A DNA stretch of 64,000 nt, taken from the NCBI GenBank assembly GCA_040905145.1, contig JBBDSC010000234.1, positions 1 to 64,000 of the forward strand, written 5' to 3'. The notes under the pieces were generated by a model. The model worked only from the letters and a program-made list of their open reading frames with translations, was not told the origin of the DNA and made no database searches. Below are positions 41,825 to 49,551 of the stretch, piece after piece. The stretch comes from DATGMS01 sp040905145 (GTDB lineage: Bacteria > Bacteroidota > Bacteroidia > Cytophagales > Cyclobacteriaceae). The translations under genes were made by a program, and so were the position numbers. Every line of letters begins with the position of its first letter. Within the stretch, counting starts at the first letter, position 1.

Positions 41825-43546
41825 ATGAAAAGTAAACTATTATATTATTTCTATATATTAATCGTAACAGGTACAATAGGTAGTTGTACTGAACTGGATG
41901 AAAATCCGTATAACACTTTAGTTAAAAGCAATTACTTCCAAACTAAAGAAGATGTTATTCGGGCAACATTTAGAACATATGAACATGCCCATTCAAGTAT
42001 AGCAGTAACCTATGAACTTCAGGAGGATTCTTCGGATGAAATGATGACACCCAACCGGCAGGGCCATTGGCTTGACGGACAATATTATTACCGCCTTCAT
42101 TATCATACCTGGACGCCTCAAGATAGGTTTGCTAATGATATCTGGAACAGTATGTACCAAGGAATCGCTCAGGCAAATAACTCTATGGAAGATTTGCAGA
42201 CAATTGATGCGGCAAATTTTGGGATGACTGAAGCTGAGATAAGACAGTTTATAGCCGAGTTAAGGGTATTCCGAGCCTGGTATCATTTACGCCTTTTTAA
42301 TTATTACAGAAATATTGTTATCAGTACCAAATATGCAGATGCAGAGCAACTCCCTCTGCAGTCAAGCCCACAAGAAACATTTGATTTCATAGAAAGGGAA
42401 CTGATGGAGGCTGCAGCCGACTTGCCGAAAAAAGGAGATCCGGGAACTGAAAATTACGAAGGCCGCTGGACAAAAGCTGGAGCCATGTCTTTGTTGGTCC
42501 GCTTATATTTGAATGCCCAGGTTTGGACAGGAGAAGACAAATTCACTGAATGTGCTGCCGTTGCCCAGGATATTATAAATGGGGAATTTGGAGATTACAG
42601 TATAGAAAGTCGATGGGATGCTCCTTTTGATTATAATAACCATAATTCTTCAGAAACTATATTTGCCTTTCCTGCACGGCTTGCATTTGCGCAATATCAT
42701 TACTCAAATAGCATGTATTTTGTTAGTATTGGATGGAATAATATGCAGTATTTTCAGATTACTGGACAGGGATTGGGAAATTTTAAATATGCCTTGCAAC
42801 CCGGAAGAAATGTGGATGGTTCGGAATATCCGTTTGCACTGGGCAAGCCTTTCATCAAATTTCAAAAGTATCCTGATGATGTCCGCTTAAAGCTTTATAA
42901 AAACCTTGGGAACAGTGAGCGGGAAGGCATGTTTCTTTATGGTTATCTTCATAATCCTGAAACAGGAGCCCGGATTATTGGTACAAAAGGATATGAGTAT
43001 TACATCAGAGATCAAGTAGGCATCTTCAATAGGAGGGTAGGAGAAGATCTGGTTAGTTATGGCCCGGATGAAGTTCCTGATGATAAGCAATCGGACATGA
43101 CTCATGCTGATGAGAATTCAGGAATTTATGTAATCAAGTATCCGCTTTATCCCTCAAGTGATCCCAACAGTCTGGAATCCGATTTTGTGGAAATCCGTTT
43201 GGCAGAAATCTATTACTCTTTGGCTGAATGTAGGTTCAGGGAAGGTGATACAGAAGAGGCTTCAGAATTATTGAATACTGTTCGTCAGCGTTACTACCCT
43301 GAAGGGTCCCCAAGCTTGTATAGCCCAGATGGCAGCGACCTCACTGAACAAGAATTATTGGATGAATGGGGACGTGAATTTGTGGCCGAAGGCCGCCGCC
43401 GTACTGACTTGGTACGATTTGATAAATTTTCTAAAGGTACCTGGTGGGACAAGCAACCTGATCAGGGTGACCATACCAATATAATACCTATTGGCCAGAA
43501 TGTTTTAGGCGCATCTCCGCAATTGATACAAAACCCTGGTTATTGA
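41825..43546 (+). CDS. SusD/RagB-type nutrient-binding lipoprotein
   Basis: A 573-residue surface lipoprotein (lipobox IGSC, Cys21). The SusD-like N-terminal region starts at LDENPYNTLVKSNYFQTKED. TPR-type helical core segments are seen (LRVFRAWYHLRLFNYYRNIV), and the RagB/SusD C-terminal domain ends with EIRLAEIYYSLAECRFREGD and REFVAEGRRRTDLVRFDKFS. It binds substrate at the cell surface and caps the SusC barrel encoded just upstream. Confidence 0.95.
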   Translation: MKSKLLYYFYILIVTGTIGSCTELDENPYNTLVKSNYFQTKEDVIRATFRTYEHAHSSIAVTYELQEDSSDEMMTPNRQGHWLDGQYYYRLHYHTWTPQDRFANDIWNSMYQGIAQANNSMEDLQTIDAANFGMTEAEIRQFIAELRVFRAWYHLRLFNYYRNIVISTKYADAEQLPLQSSPQETFDFIERELMEAAADLPKKGDPGTENYEGRWTKAGAMSLLVRLYLNAQVWTGEDKFTECAAVAQDIINGEFGDYSIESRWDAPFDYNNHNSSETIFAFPARLAFAQYHYSNSMYFVSIGWNNMQYFQITGQGLGNFKYALQPGRNVDGSEYPFALGKPFIKFQKYPDDVRLKLYKNLGNSEREGMFLYGYLHNPETGARIIGTKGYEYYIRDQVGIFNRRVGEDLVSYGPDEVPDDKQSDMTHADENSGIYVIKYPLYPSSDPNSLESDFVEIRLAEIYYSLAECRFREGDTEEASELLNTVRQRYYPEGSPSLYSPDGSDLTEQELLDEWGREFVAEGRRRTDLVRFDKFSKGTWWDKQPDQGDHTNIIPIGQNVLGASPQLIQNPGY

Positions 43547-43622
43547 GTGTCAACATATAACTAAATTGAAAAAAAATCACTTAATGATAATCCTTTAATT
43601 ATCCACCGAACTAAAATTTACC

Positions 43623-44933
43623 ATGGCAAACTCAAGAAGAAGATTTATCAGTTCAGCATCTGCAATTGTAGCAGGTGTGGGGCTTTCATCTATTATCCCA
43701 TCCTCGCTGTCTGCATCTCAAACCGTTTCTCCTGCAAACCGCATTCGCATAGGGGCTATTGGTATTAATGGAATGGGTTGGTCTGATCTTACCGCTATTC
43801 TTAAAAACCCCGAAACTGAATGTGTAGCCTTATGTGACGTAGATAAGAATGTGCTTGATAAACGGGTAGCTGAATTAGCCAAAGAAGGTATTAAAGTAAA
43901 TGCTTATAATGATTATCGTCAATTACTTGAAGATAAAAGCATTGATGCAGTTGTAATAGGCACGCCGGATCACTGGCATTGTTTAATGATGGTGGAAGCT
44001 TGCCAGGCCGGGAAGGATGTATATGTAGAAAAGCCAATTGGTAATTCTATTGCAGAATGCCGGAGTATGGTAACTGCCCAACAACGTTCCAATCGTGTGG
44101 TGCAGGTAGGCCAGTGGCAAAGAAGTCAAAAGCATTTTAAAGATGCTATTGATTTTGTCCACTCGGGTAAACTTGGAAAGGTACGATTGGTAAAATCATG
44201 GGCCTATTTTAGCTGGGTGAACCCTATTCCTAAACTGCCGGATAGCAAGCCGCCAGAAGGGGTTGATTATCAGATGTGGTTGGGCCCTGCTCCTGACAGG
44301 CCTTTCAATCCCAATCGATTTCATTTTAATTTTCGATGGTTCTGGGATTATGCCGGAGGCTTGATGACCGATTGGGGAGTTCATCTACTGGATTATGCAC
44401 TTTTGGGAATGAAAGAATCAACGCCAAAGAGCATTATGGCTGCAGGTGGAAAATTTGCTTCTCCGGATTCTGCGGATGAGACCCCTGATACACTGACTAC
44501 CTTATACGAATTTGATGGCTTTAATATTCAATGGGAGCAAGCTATGGGGATAGACGGAGGACCCTATAACCGTCAGCATGGTATTGCTTTTATTGGCAAT
44601 AATGGGACACTTGTTTTGGACAGGGGTGGATGGGAAGTGATACCTGAAGGTGAAAAGATGGAAGCTGTACCACTTCAAAAATCAGTAGATAATGGACTGG
44701 AATTGCATGCTAAAAACTTTATTGAAGTGGTTAAGTCTAGAAAATTAGAAGATTTAAATGCTCCCATCCAGATCGGATCACATATTGCAACTTTCTCTCA
44801 AATGGGTAATATCGCTTACAGAACGGGTAAAAAGATATATTGGGATAAAGAGAAAGGAAAGTTCGATGATAATGAAGCCAACATGTTCATTGCTAAAGAA
44901 TACCATAACGGCTATAAGCTTCCCTCGGCTTAA
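43623..44933 (+). CDS. Tat-exported Gfo/Idh/MocA oxidoreductase
   Basis: A 436-residue NAD(P)-dependent sugar oxidoreductase. It begins with a twin-arginine signal (NSRRRFISSASAIVAGVG) so is predicted periplasmic. Rossmann fold IRIGAIGINGMGWSD, CDVDKNV, VVIGTPDHWHCLMMVEACQA, the EKPIG motif with its catalytic Lys, and the C-terminal domain starting near FNFRWFWDYAGGLMTDWGVH. Families with WDYAGGLMTDWG occur in secreted glycosidase-like or inositol dehydrogenase groups. It follows SusD by 76 bases and probably oxidises the imported sugar or acts by transient redox on a glycoside. Confidence 0.9.
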   Translation: MANSRRRFISSASAIVAGVGLSSIIPSSLSASQTVSPANRIRIGAIGINGMGWSDLTAILKNPETECVALCDVDKNVLDKRVAELAKEGIKVNAYNDYRQLLEDKSIDAVVIGTPDHWHCLMMVEACQAGKDVYVEKPIGNSIAECRSMVTAQQRSNRVVQVGQWQRSQKHFKDAIDFVHSGKLGKVRLVKSWAYFSWVNPIPKLPDSKPPEGVDYQMWLGPAPDRPFNPNRFHFNFRWFWDYAGGLMTDWGVHLLDYALLGMKESTPKSIMAAGGKFASPDSADETPDTLTTLYEFDGFNIQWEQAMGIDGGPYNRQHGIAFIGNNGTLVLDRGGWEVIPEGEKMEAVPLQKSVDNGLELHAKNFIEVVKSRKLEDLNAPIQIGSHIATFSQMGNIAYRTGKKIYWDKEKGKFDDNEANMFIAKEYHNGYKLPSA

Positions 44934-44964
44934 TTAGGCGTAGGCTTTGTGGAGCTGTATGGAC

Positions 44965-45040
44965 ATGATTCAGCACAGGGAAATGCCCCCTGTGGTCATT
45001 GCCGTACCCTCGGACGGCCTCTGGGAGACGGTTTTGCTTA
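44965..45040 (+). pseudogene. Possible esterase (alpha/beta-hydrolase) relic
   Basis: One frame reads MIQHREMPPVVIAVPSDGLW, reminiscent of the MI..G.IPP.VIAMPSDGLWG segment of secreted D-type esterases (S-formylglutathione hydrolase/enterochelin-esterase fold). The match is short and downstream frames are broken. Tentative. Confidence 0.3.
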
Positions 45041-45383
45041 GGTGTCCTACAATGGTATCATTTTGAAAAATGGATTATATTTCTGTGGTTTCTTTTCAAG
45101 GGGTTACGCATACTGCCTTACACCCAAGCTGATGCTCCAGCTCAACAGGAAGGAGAAATGATAAAAGGTAGGTGAATTTCCTAGCCAGGAGGAGCTATAC
45201 CGACAGACATGTCGTTTTTGATCTTGGGATTAGCCGCCATATAGGAGATATATCCTATTGATGATCGCCTTATTATTCCATTCTTCCCATCTTTGGGCGC
45301 AGGAAGGGGAATGGGTAAAACAAGGTTTATTATGGGGCTATCCGGACCCGAACTTGTTCACGCAGGAGTAACCTGTAGATGGA
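45041..45383. other. Degenerate stretch, no gene resolved
   Basis: Short protein-like traces (for example YCLTPKLMLQLNRKE near 45110-45155 and EGEWVKQGLLWGYPDPNLF near 45305-45360) are interrupted by stops. Probably the remainder of a decayed gene between the Gfo/Idh/MocA gene and the sigma54 regulator. Confidence 0.35.
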
Positions 45384-47117
45384 TTATTCCTGTTTAAGCC
45401 AAAGGTAAAGCGTCTTACGGCTTATCCTTAAAGCGGAAGCAGCTTTGGTTTTATTATAACCGGCATCAACTAAGGCCTTTTGCGCTTTTTGGAATTTATT
45501 GTTGAAGGGAGAGGGTAATGGTGAAGATTCATCATTAAAATGCAAAGCCTTTCCTTCTAAAACGGGATTTTCTTCAATCAATGCTTGCCGGGTAATAACT
45601 TGTTCAAGCTCTCTGACATTGCCTTTCCATTCATTTTTTTGAAGGTGTTCCATAAATCCATCTGTAACACCTAGTAGTTTTTTATTGAATTTAACTGAAA
45701 GTTTGGAAAGAATATTTGTCACGAGTAAAGGGATATCGCCACTTCTTTCCCTTAGTGCTGGGATTTTTATGACAATAGTACTTAACCGGAAATATAAATC
45801 AACCCTGAATTTCCCTTCCTGAACCAGTTTTTCAAGGTTTTGATTAGAAGCACAGAGTATTCTCACATCTACAGAAATGTGTTTTTGCCCCCCCAAGGTA
45901 ATTATCTCACCCTGTTGTATTACTCTAAGCAAGGCTGCCTGTGCATGAGCACTTAAATCTGCGATTTCATCAAGAAAAAGTGTTCCTTTATTGGCAAGTT
46001 CAAATTTCCCCAACTTTCTGTAAACGGCCCCGGTAAAGGCTCCTTTTTCATAACCAAAAAATTCACTTTCCACTAATGTATCAGGAATTGCCCCGCAATT
46101 GACCGTTATAAAAGGGTGGCTTTTTCTGGGACTAAGCATATGGATTTGAGTGGCCACTAATTCTTTTCCCGTTCCAGATTCTCCATCTATACATACGTTT
46201 ACATCATAAGGGGCCACTTTTTGAATTAGGCTGAATAGATTTTTCATCTGGGGAGAGCAACCAATCAAATTTCCAAATTTGGGAGGGGGATTTATCCCGC
46301 TTTTTGGGGAAATATGTTTGAAACTCCGAACTTTTAATATTACTGTTTCCAATACCGGAAAGCGATCAAAAACAGAACCACCTGCATAACCTTGTATGGG
46401 AACCTGTCTTGAAAATTCCTCAAAGTCTTCTGGTTCGGTTATGGAACCTCCATAGATGAGTGAAAGAGGTTTACGGCCGGATTTGCATACACATTCCAGC
46501 ATTTCCTTGGCTTTGGTAATTGATAACTGTAATTGATTTCGCTTTTCAATGGTATCTATGATTTCAATAGTAAGGCCCACATTTAGGATAAGCGCATCTA
46601 CCCCATTTTTGGCAAAAACATAAGCATCATCAGCAGATAAGGCAAATCCAAATGTAACAAATCCCAATTCCTTGGCCTGTTTTAACAATTCTACCTCAGC
46701 AAATATACCGAGTCCTTCATTCTCTAAATGTGCCCGGAAATCCCCATCAATAAATCCTATGGCCGGCCAATTGGTTATGCCTTCTATTCCTAATTCCTTT
46801 AATCTTTCAAGTCTTTCTTTGGTGGGTTGATTTGGATCGGATGCAAAAACCCCTGCAACAATAGGTGTTGATTTTCTATGGGGCAGTATATGGTGCTTAA
46901 GCAATTGTTCTGTCTGATCATTTGCATTTGCATAAGGCATAAAAGCGGCCAATGAACCCAAACCAATGTTTCTATATAATCCGGCATTAAGGGCTATGAT
47001 AAGATCCGCTTCTGATGCTACTGCAGATTTGGTTATTTGTCCACTACCAGCTACTACAGAAATAATTGGTGAGGATAACTTATTATGATTTATTATCAGC
47101 TCTTTAAGGGAATACAT
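45384..47117 (-). CDS. Sigma54-dependent activator with enzyme-like TIM-barrel sensor
   Basis: A 577-residue fusion. Residues ~1-265 form a TIM barrel of the phosphoenolpyruvate-hydrolase-like / Tm-1 C-terminal family (ADLIIALNAGLYRNIGLGSL, YANANDQ, GITNWPAIGFIDGDFRAHLE, GGSITEPEDFEEF). Residues ~283-510 are a sigma54-activating AAA+ domain: Walker A GESGTGKE (312-319), GAFTGA loop (359-364, contacts sigma54), Walker B GTLFLDEI (378-385), then a basic R-finger region FRVDLYFRLS. Residues ~540-575 are a Fis-type helix-turn-helix (YNKTKAASALRISRKTLYLW). The barrel resembles the enzyme encoded divergently at 47458, so the sensor probably binds the same metabolite. Its likely target is the -24/-12 promoter at 47301. 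Confidence 0.93.
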   Translation of the reverse strand: MYSLKELIINHNKLSSPIISVVAGSGQITKSAVASEADLIIALNAGLYRNIGLGSLAAFMPYANANDQTEQLLKHHILPHRKSTPIVAGVFASDPNQPTKERLERLKELGIEGITNWPAIGFIDGDFRAHLENEGLGIFAEVELLKQAKELGFVTFGFALSADDAYVFAKNGVDALILNVGLTIEIIDTIEKRNQLQLSITKAKEMLECVCKSGRKPLSLIYGGSITEPEDFEEFSRQVPIQGYAGGSVFDRFPVLETVILKVRSFKHISPKSGINPPPKFGNLIGCSPQMKNLFSLIQKVAPYDVNVCIDGESGTGKELVATQIHMLSPRKSHPFITVNCGAIPDTLVESEFFGYEKGAFTGAVYRKLGKFELANKGTLFLDEIADLSAHAQAALLRVIQQGEIITLGGQKHISVDVRILCASNQNLEKLVQEGKFRVDLYFRLSTIVIKIPALRERSGDIPLLVTNILSKLSVKFNKKLLGVTDGFMEHLQKNEWKGNVRELEQVITRQALIEENPVLEGKALHFNDESSPLPSPFNNKFQKAQKALVDAGYNKTKAASALRISRKTLYLWLKQE

Positions 47118-47134
47118 GTTTTAGAATGTGTATA

Positions 47135-47151
47135 GGTTACAATTTGTCACC
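47135..47151. promoter_or_regulatory. Candidate activator-binding dyad 1
   Basis: GGTTACAATTTGTCACC is an imperfect 17-bp palindrome (one mismatched pair plus the centre). It lies 18 bases from the regulator start and about 165 bases upstream of the sigma54 promoter, a usual place for an enhancer site. The Fis-type domain of the divergent regulator is the obvious candidate binder. Confidence 0.5.
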
Positions 47152-47164
47152 TCAGAGTTAAAAG

Positions 47165-47183
47165 TTGTTAACTAATGTAACAA
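47165..47183. promoter_or_regulatory. Candidate activator-binding dyad 2
   Basis: TTGTTAACTAATGTAACAA is a dyad with perfect TTGTTA / TAACAA arms around 7 bases. It is 30 bases (about three helical turns) from dyad 1, as for tandem enhancer sites. Its inner bases differ from dyad 1, so a shared consensus is not proven. Confidence 0.45.
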
Positions 47184-47300
47184 AAATTATTAATTAATTT
47201 TAAAAATCGTAGGATTTTATATGAATAAAATTTAATATAAAACATTTATTATCAGGCATATGTAATAATTGGAGAAAATTAAAATAAATCGAATAAAAAA

Positions 47301-47316
47301 TGGTTCATGGTTTGCA
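47301..47316 (+). promoter_or_regulatory. Sigma54 (-24/-12) promoter
   Basis: TGGTTCATGGTTTGCA matches the sigma54 consensus TGGCACN5TTGCA with the invariant GG and GC exactly 10 bases apart; only positions 4-5 depart. The start would be near 47327, giving a leader of about 130 bases to ATG 47458. It lies between the sigma54 activator gene and its presumed target operon. Confidence 0.75.
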
Positions 47317-47457
47317 AGATTCATTTAAAAACTCAACGATTATCTACAACTTTTACACTATGGAATTGAGCATGAGAAAGGTTCATTATTTCCGCGAGAT
47401 TCCCTGCCTACTGGCCAGGCAGGCATCTGACCCATTAAAAAATTTAATTATATACAG

Positions 47458-48312
47458 ATGAAATTTAATACCAGATCGGAAATAATAATAGATCTAAAAG
47501 CAAAAATTGCAAGTGGACACCCAATTATAGGAGGCGGGGCCGGGACTGGATTATCGGCTAAATGTGAGGAGGCAGGAGGAATAGATCTTATAGTCATATA
47601 CAATTCAGGCCGGTATAGAATGGCTGGTAGAGGTTCATTAGCCGGGTTATTGTCTTATGGCAATGCCAACGAGGTTGTGAAAGAAATGGCTTATGAAATA
47701 TTGCCAGCTGTAAAGAAGACTCCAGTTTTGGCAGGAGTCTGCGGAACAGACCCTTTTATGTTGAGGGATTCGTTTTTAAAGGAACTTAAAAATATGGGAT
47801 TTGCAGGAATTCAAAATTTTCCAACGGTGGGCTTAATAGATGGGGTTTTTAGGGAAAATCTGGAAGAGACAGGAATGAGTTATAAATTGGAAGTGGAGTG
47901 TATCAAGGCTGCCCGAAATTTGGATATGCTGACAACCCCTTATGTTTTTAACTCCAAGGATGCCAAAATGATGACGGAAGCAGGAGCTGATATTATTGTA
48001 GCACATATGGGCCTTACTACAAGCGGAATCATTGGTGCAAAAACCTCAAAATCAATGGATGAATGTATCATGGAAATCCAGGAGATTGCCAATACCTGTA
48101 AAAGCATCAATAGTGAAGTGATTGTATTATGTCACGGTGGCCCAATTGCTACCCCTGAAGATGCAGAGTATGTATTAAATCGGGTTTTGGGTATCGATGG
48201 TTTTTATGGGGCAAGTTCTATGGAAAGGCTTCCAACTGAAATTGCCATTACCGAACAAATCAAAAAATTTAAATCAATAAGTTTCAAACCAATAGGCTTT
48301 AATGATGTCTAA
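47458..48312 (+). CDS. PEP-hydrolase-like / Tm-1 C-terminal-type TIM-barrel protein
   Basis: A 284-residue stand-alone TIM barrel of the phosphoenolpyruvate-hydrolase-like family (the TIM-barrel signal-transduction domain in older databases). Segments: HPIIGGGAGTGLSAKCEEAG, LIVIYNSGRYRMAGRGSLAG, YGNANEVV, AGVCGTDPFMLRDSFLKEL, GIQNFPTVGLIDGVFRENLE and CHGGPIATPEDAEYVLNRV. Its last 8-11 bases overlap the next gene, so the two are translated together. In plants the same two domains are fused in one protein, tomato Tm-1, known as a tobamovirus-resistance factor. The chemical reaction of the bacterial proteins is not known to me. A paralogous domain is the sensor of the divergent regulator. Confidence 0.88.
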   Translation: MKFNTRSEIIIDLKAKIASGHPIIGGGAGTGLSAKCEEAGGIDLIVIYNSGRYRMAGRGSLAGLLSYGNANEVVKEMAYEILPAVKKTPVLAGVCGTDPFMLRDSFLKELKNMGFAGIQNFPTVGLIDGVFRENLEETGMSYKLEVECIKAARNLDMLTTPYVFNSKDAKMMTEAGADIIVAHMGLTTSGIIGAKTSKSMDECIMEIQEIANTCKSINSEVIVLCHGGPIATPEDAEYVLNRVLGIDGFYGASSMERLPTEIAITEQIKKFKSISFKPIGFNDV

Positions 48313-49540
48313 AAGAGTAATAGTGGTAGGTACATTTGATACCAAGGCCATTGAATACAATTTTGTGATTGATCTTATCAGAAAAAAGGGTTACCAGGTA
48401 ATCACTGTCAATACAGGTGTACTGGGTTCTACGGATTTATTCCACATTGATATTCCATCAGAGGTTGTTGCTCAGGAAGGAGGAACTGATATAGACACAC
48501 TTCGAAGGGCAAATGACCGTGGTAAGGCTATAGCGATTATGTCAGATGGTGTGGGTAAGATTGTCAGTAGTTTATTTGATAAGGAAAAACCGGACGGAAT
48601 AATAGGTATGGGTGGCACAGCAGGTACCCATATGGTTACTTCAGCTATGAGAACTTTACCATTTGGCATGCCGAAAATTTGTATCTCAACCGTAGCCTCT
48701 GGAGATGTTTCTCCCTATTTGGAAACAAGTGATATTATCATGATCCCTTCATTAACGGACATTTCCGGGATTAATTCTTTAAGCAGGATTTTCTTGACAA
48801 ACGCAGTAGGGGCATTAACGGGAATTTTGGAAATGAGTAAAGAATTTGTTGATGATAAACCGATTATTGCTGCATCTATGTTTGGGAATACAACTCCCTG
48901 TATTGATAAGTGCCGAAAGATGTTGGATTTAAAAGGCTTTGAAGTGCTTGTATTTCATGCCACAGGAGCAGGAGGAAAAACCATGGAAAAGTTAATTAAT
49001 GAAGGAGCTATACAAGGGACTTTGGATATTACAACTACTGAATGGGCTGACACGATATGTGGAGGTGTGTTTGATGCAGGCATTGAGAGGCTGGATGCCC
49101 CGGGAAAAGTAGGTATTCCACATCTTATAGCTCCTGGATGTATTGATATGTGTAATTTTGGAAGCCAAAGCACTATTCCTGCCAAGTATAAAGATCGTCT
49201 TTTTTATCAATGGAATCCCAATGTAACCTTAATGAGGACAACAGAAGAGGAAAACAGGAAAATGGGAGAAATATTCGCGCAGAAGGCAAATGAAGCACAA
49301 GGAAAAATCGCATTTATTATTCCTTTAAAAGGATTCTCAATGCTTGATTCCATAAATGACAAAAATGAACCTCAGATTTTTTGGAATCCTTCTGCTGACA
49401 ATGCTTTTCTTGACGGATTAAAAAATAAGCTTAAATCAGGTATTGATATAGAAGAGATTGATGCAAATATAAATGATTCAATATTTGCTGAAAAAGCTGT
49501 TGATAAATTCCTAAGAATGATGGAAGAATCTAACAATTAA
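48305..49540 (+). CDS. Tm-1-like ATP-binding (UPF0261) protein
   Basis: A 411-residue cytosolic UPF0261 protein, homologous to the N-terminal ATP-binding domain of tomato Tm-1. Visible: VVGTFDTKAIEYNFVIDLIR at the start, GMGGTAGTHMVTSAMRTLPF, ISTVASGDVSPYLETSDIIM, FGNTTPCIDKCRKMLDLKGF, FHATGAGGKTMEKLINEGAI and the C-terminal LIAPGCIDMCNFGSQSTIPA block. ATG 48305 (MSKRVIVVGT) is preferred to 48302. It shares the operon with the TIM-barrel gene and is followed 11 bases later by the secreted dehydrogenase. ATP binding suggests it activates or phosphorylates a substrate that the TIM barrel then cleaves. Confidence 0.9.
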   Translation: MSKRVIVVGTFDTKAIEYNFVIDLIRKKGYQVITVNTGVLGSTDLFHIDIPSEVVAQEGGTDIDTLRRANDRGKAIAIMSDGVGKIVSSLFDKEKPDGIIGMGGTAGTHMVTSAMRTLPFGMPKICISTVASGDVSPYLETSDIIMIPSLTDISGINSLSRIFLTNAVGALTGILEMSKEFVDDKPIIAASMFGNTTPCIDKCRKMLDLKGFEVLVFHATGAGGKTMEKLINEGAIQGTLDITTTEWADTICGGVFDAGIERLDAPGKVGIPHLIAPGCIDMCNFGSQSTIPAKYKDRLFYQWNPNVTLMRTTEEENRKMGEIFAQKANEAQGKIAFIIPLKGFSMLDSINDKNEPQIFWNPSADNAFLDGLKNKLKSGIDIEEIDANINDSIFAEKAVDKFLRMMEESNN

Positions 49541-49551
49541 TATCCAAAAAA

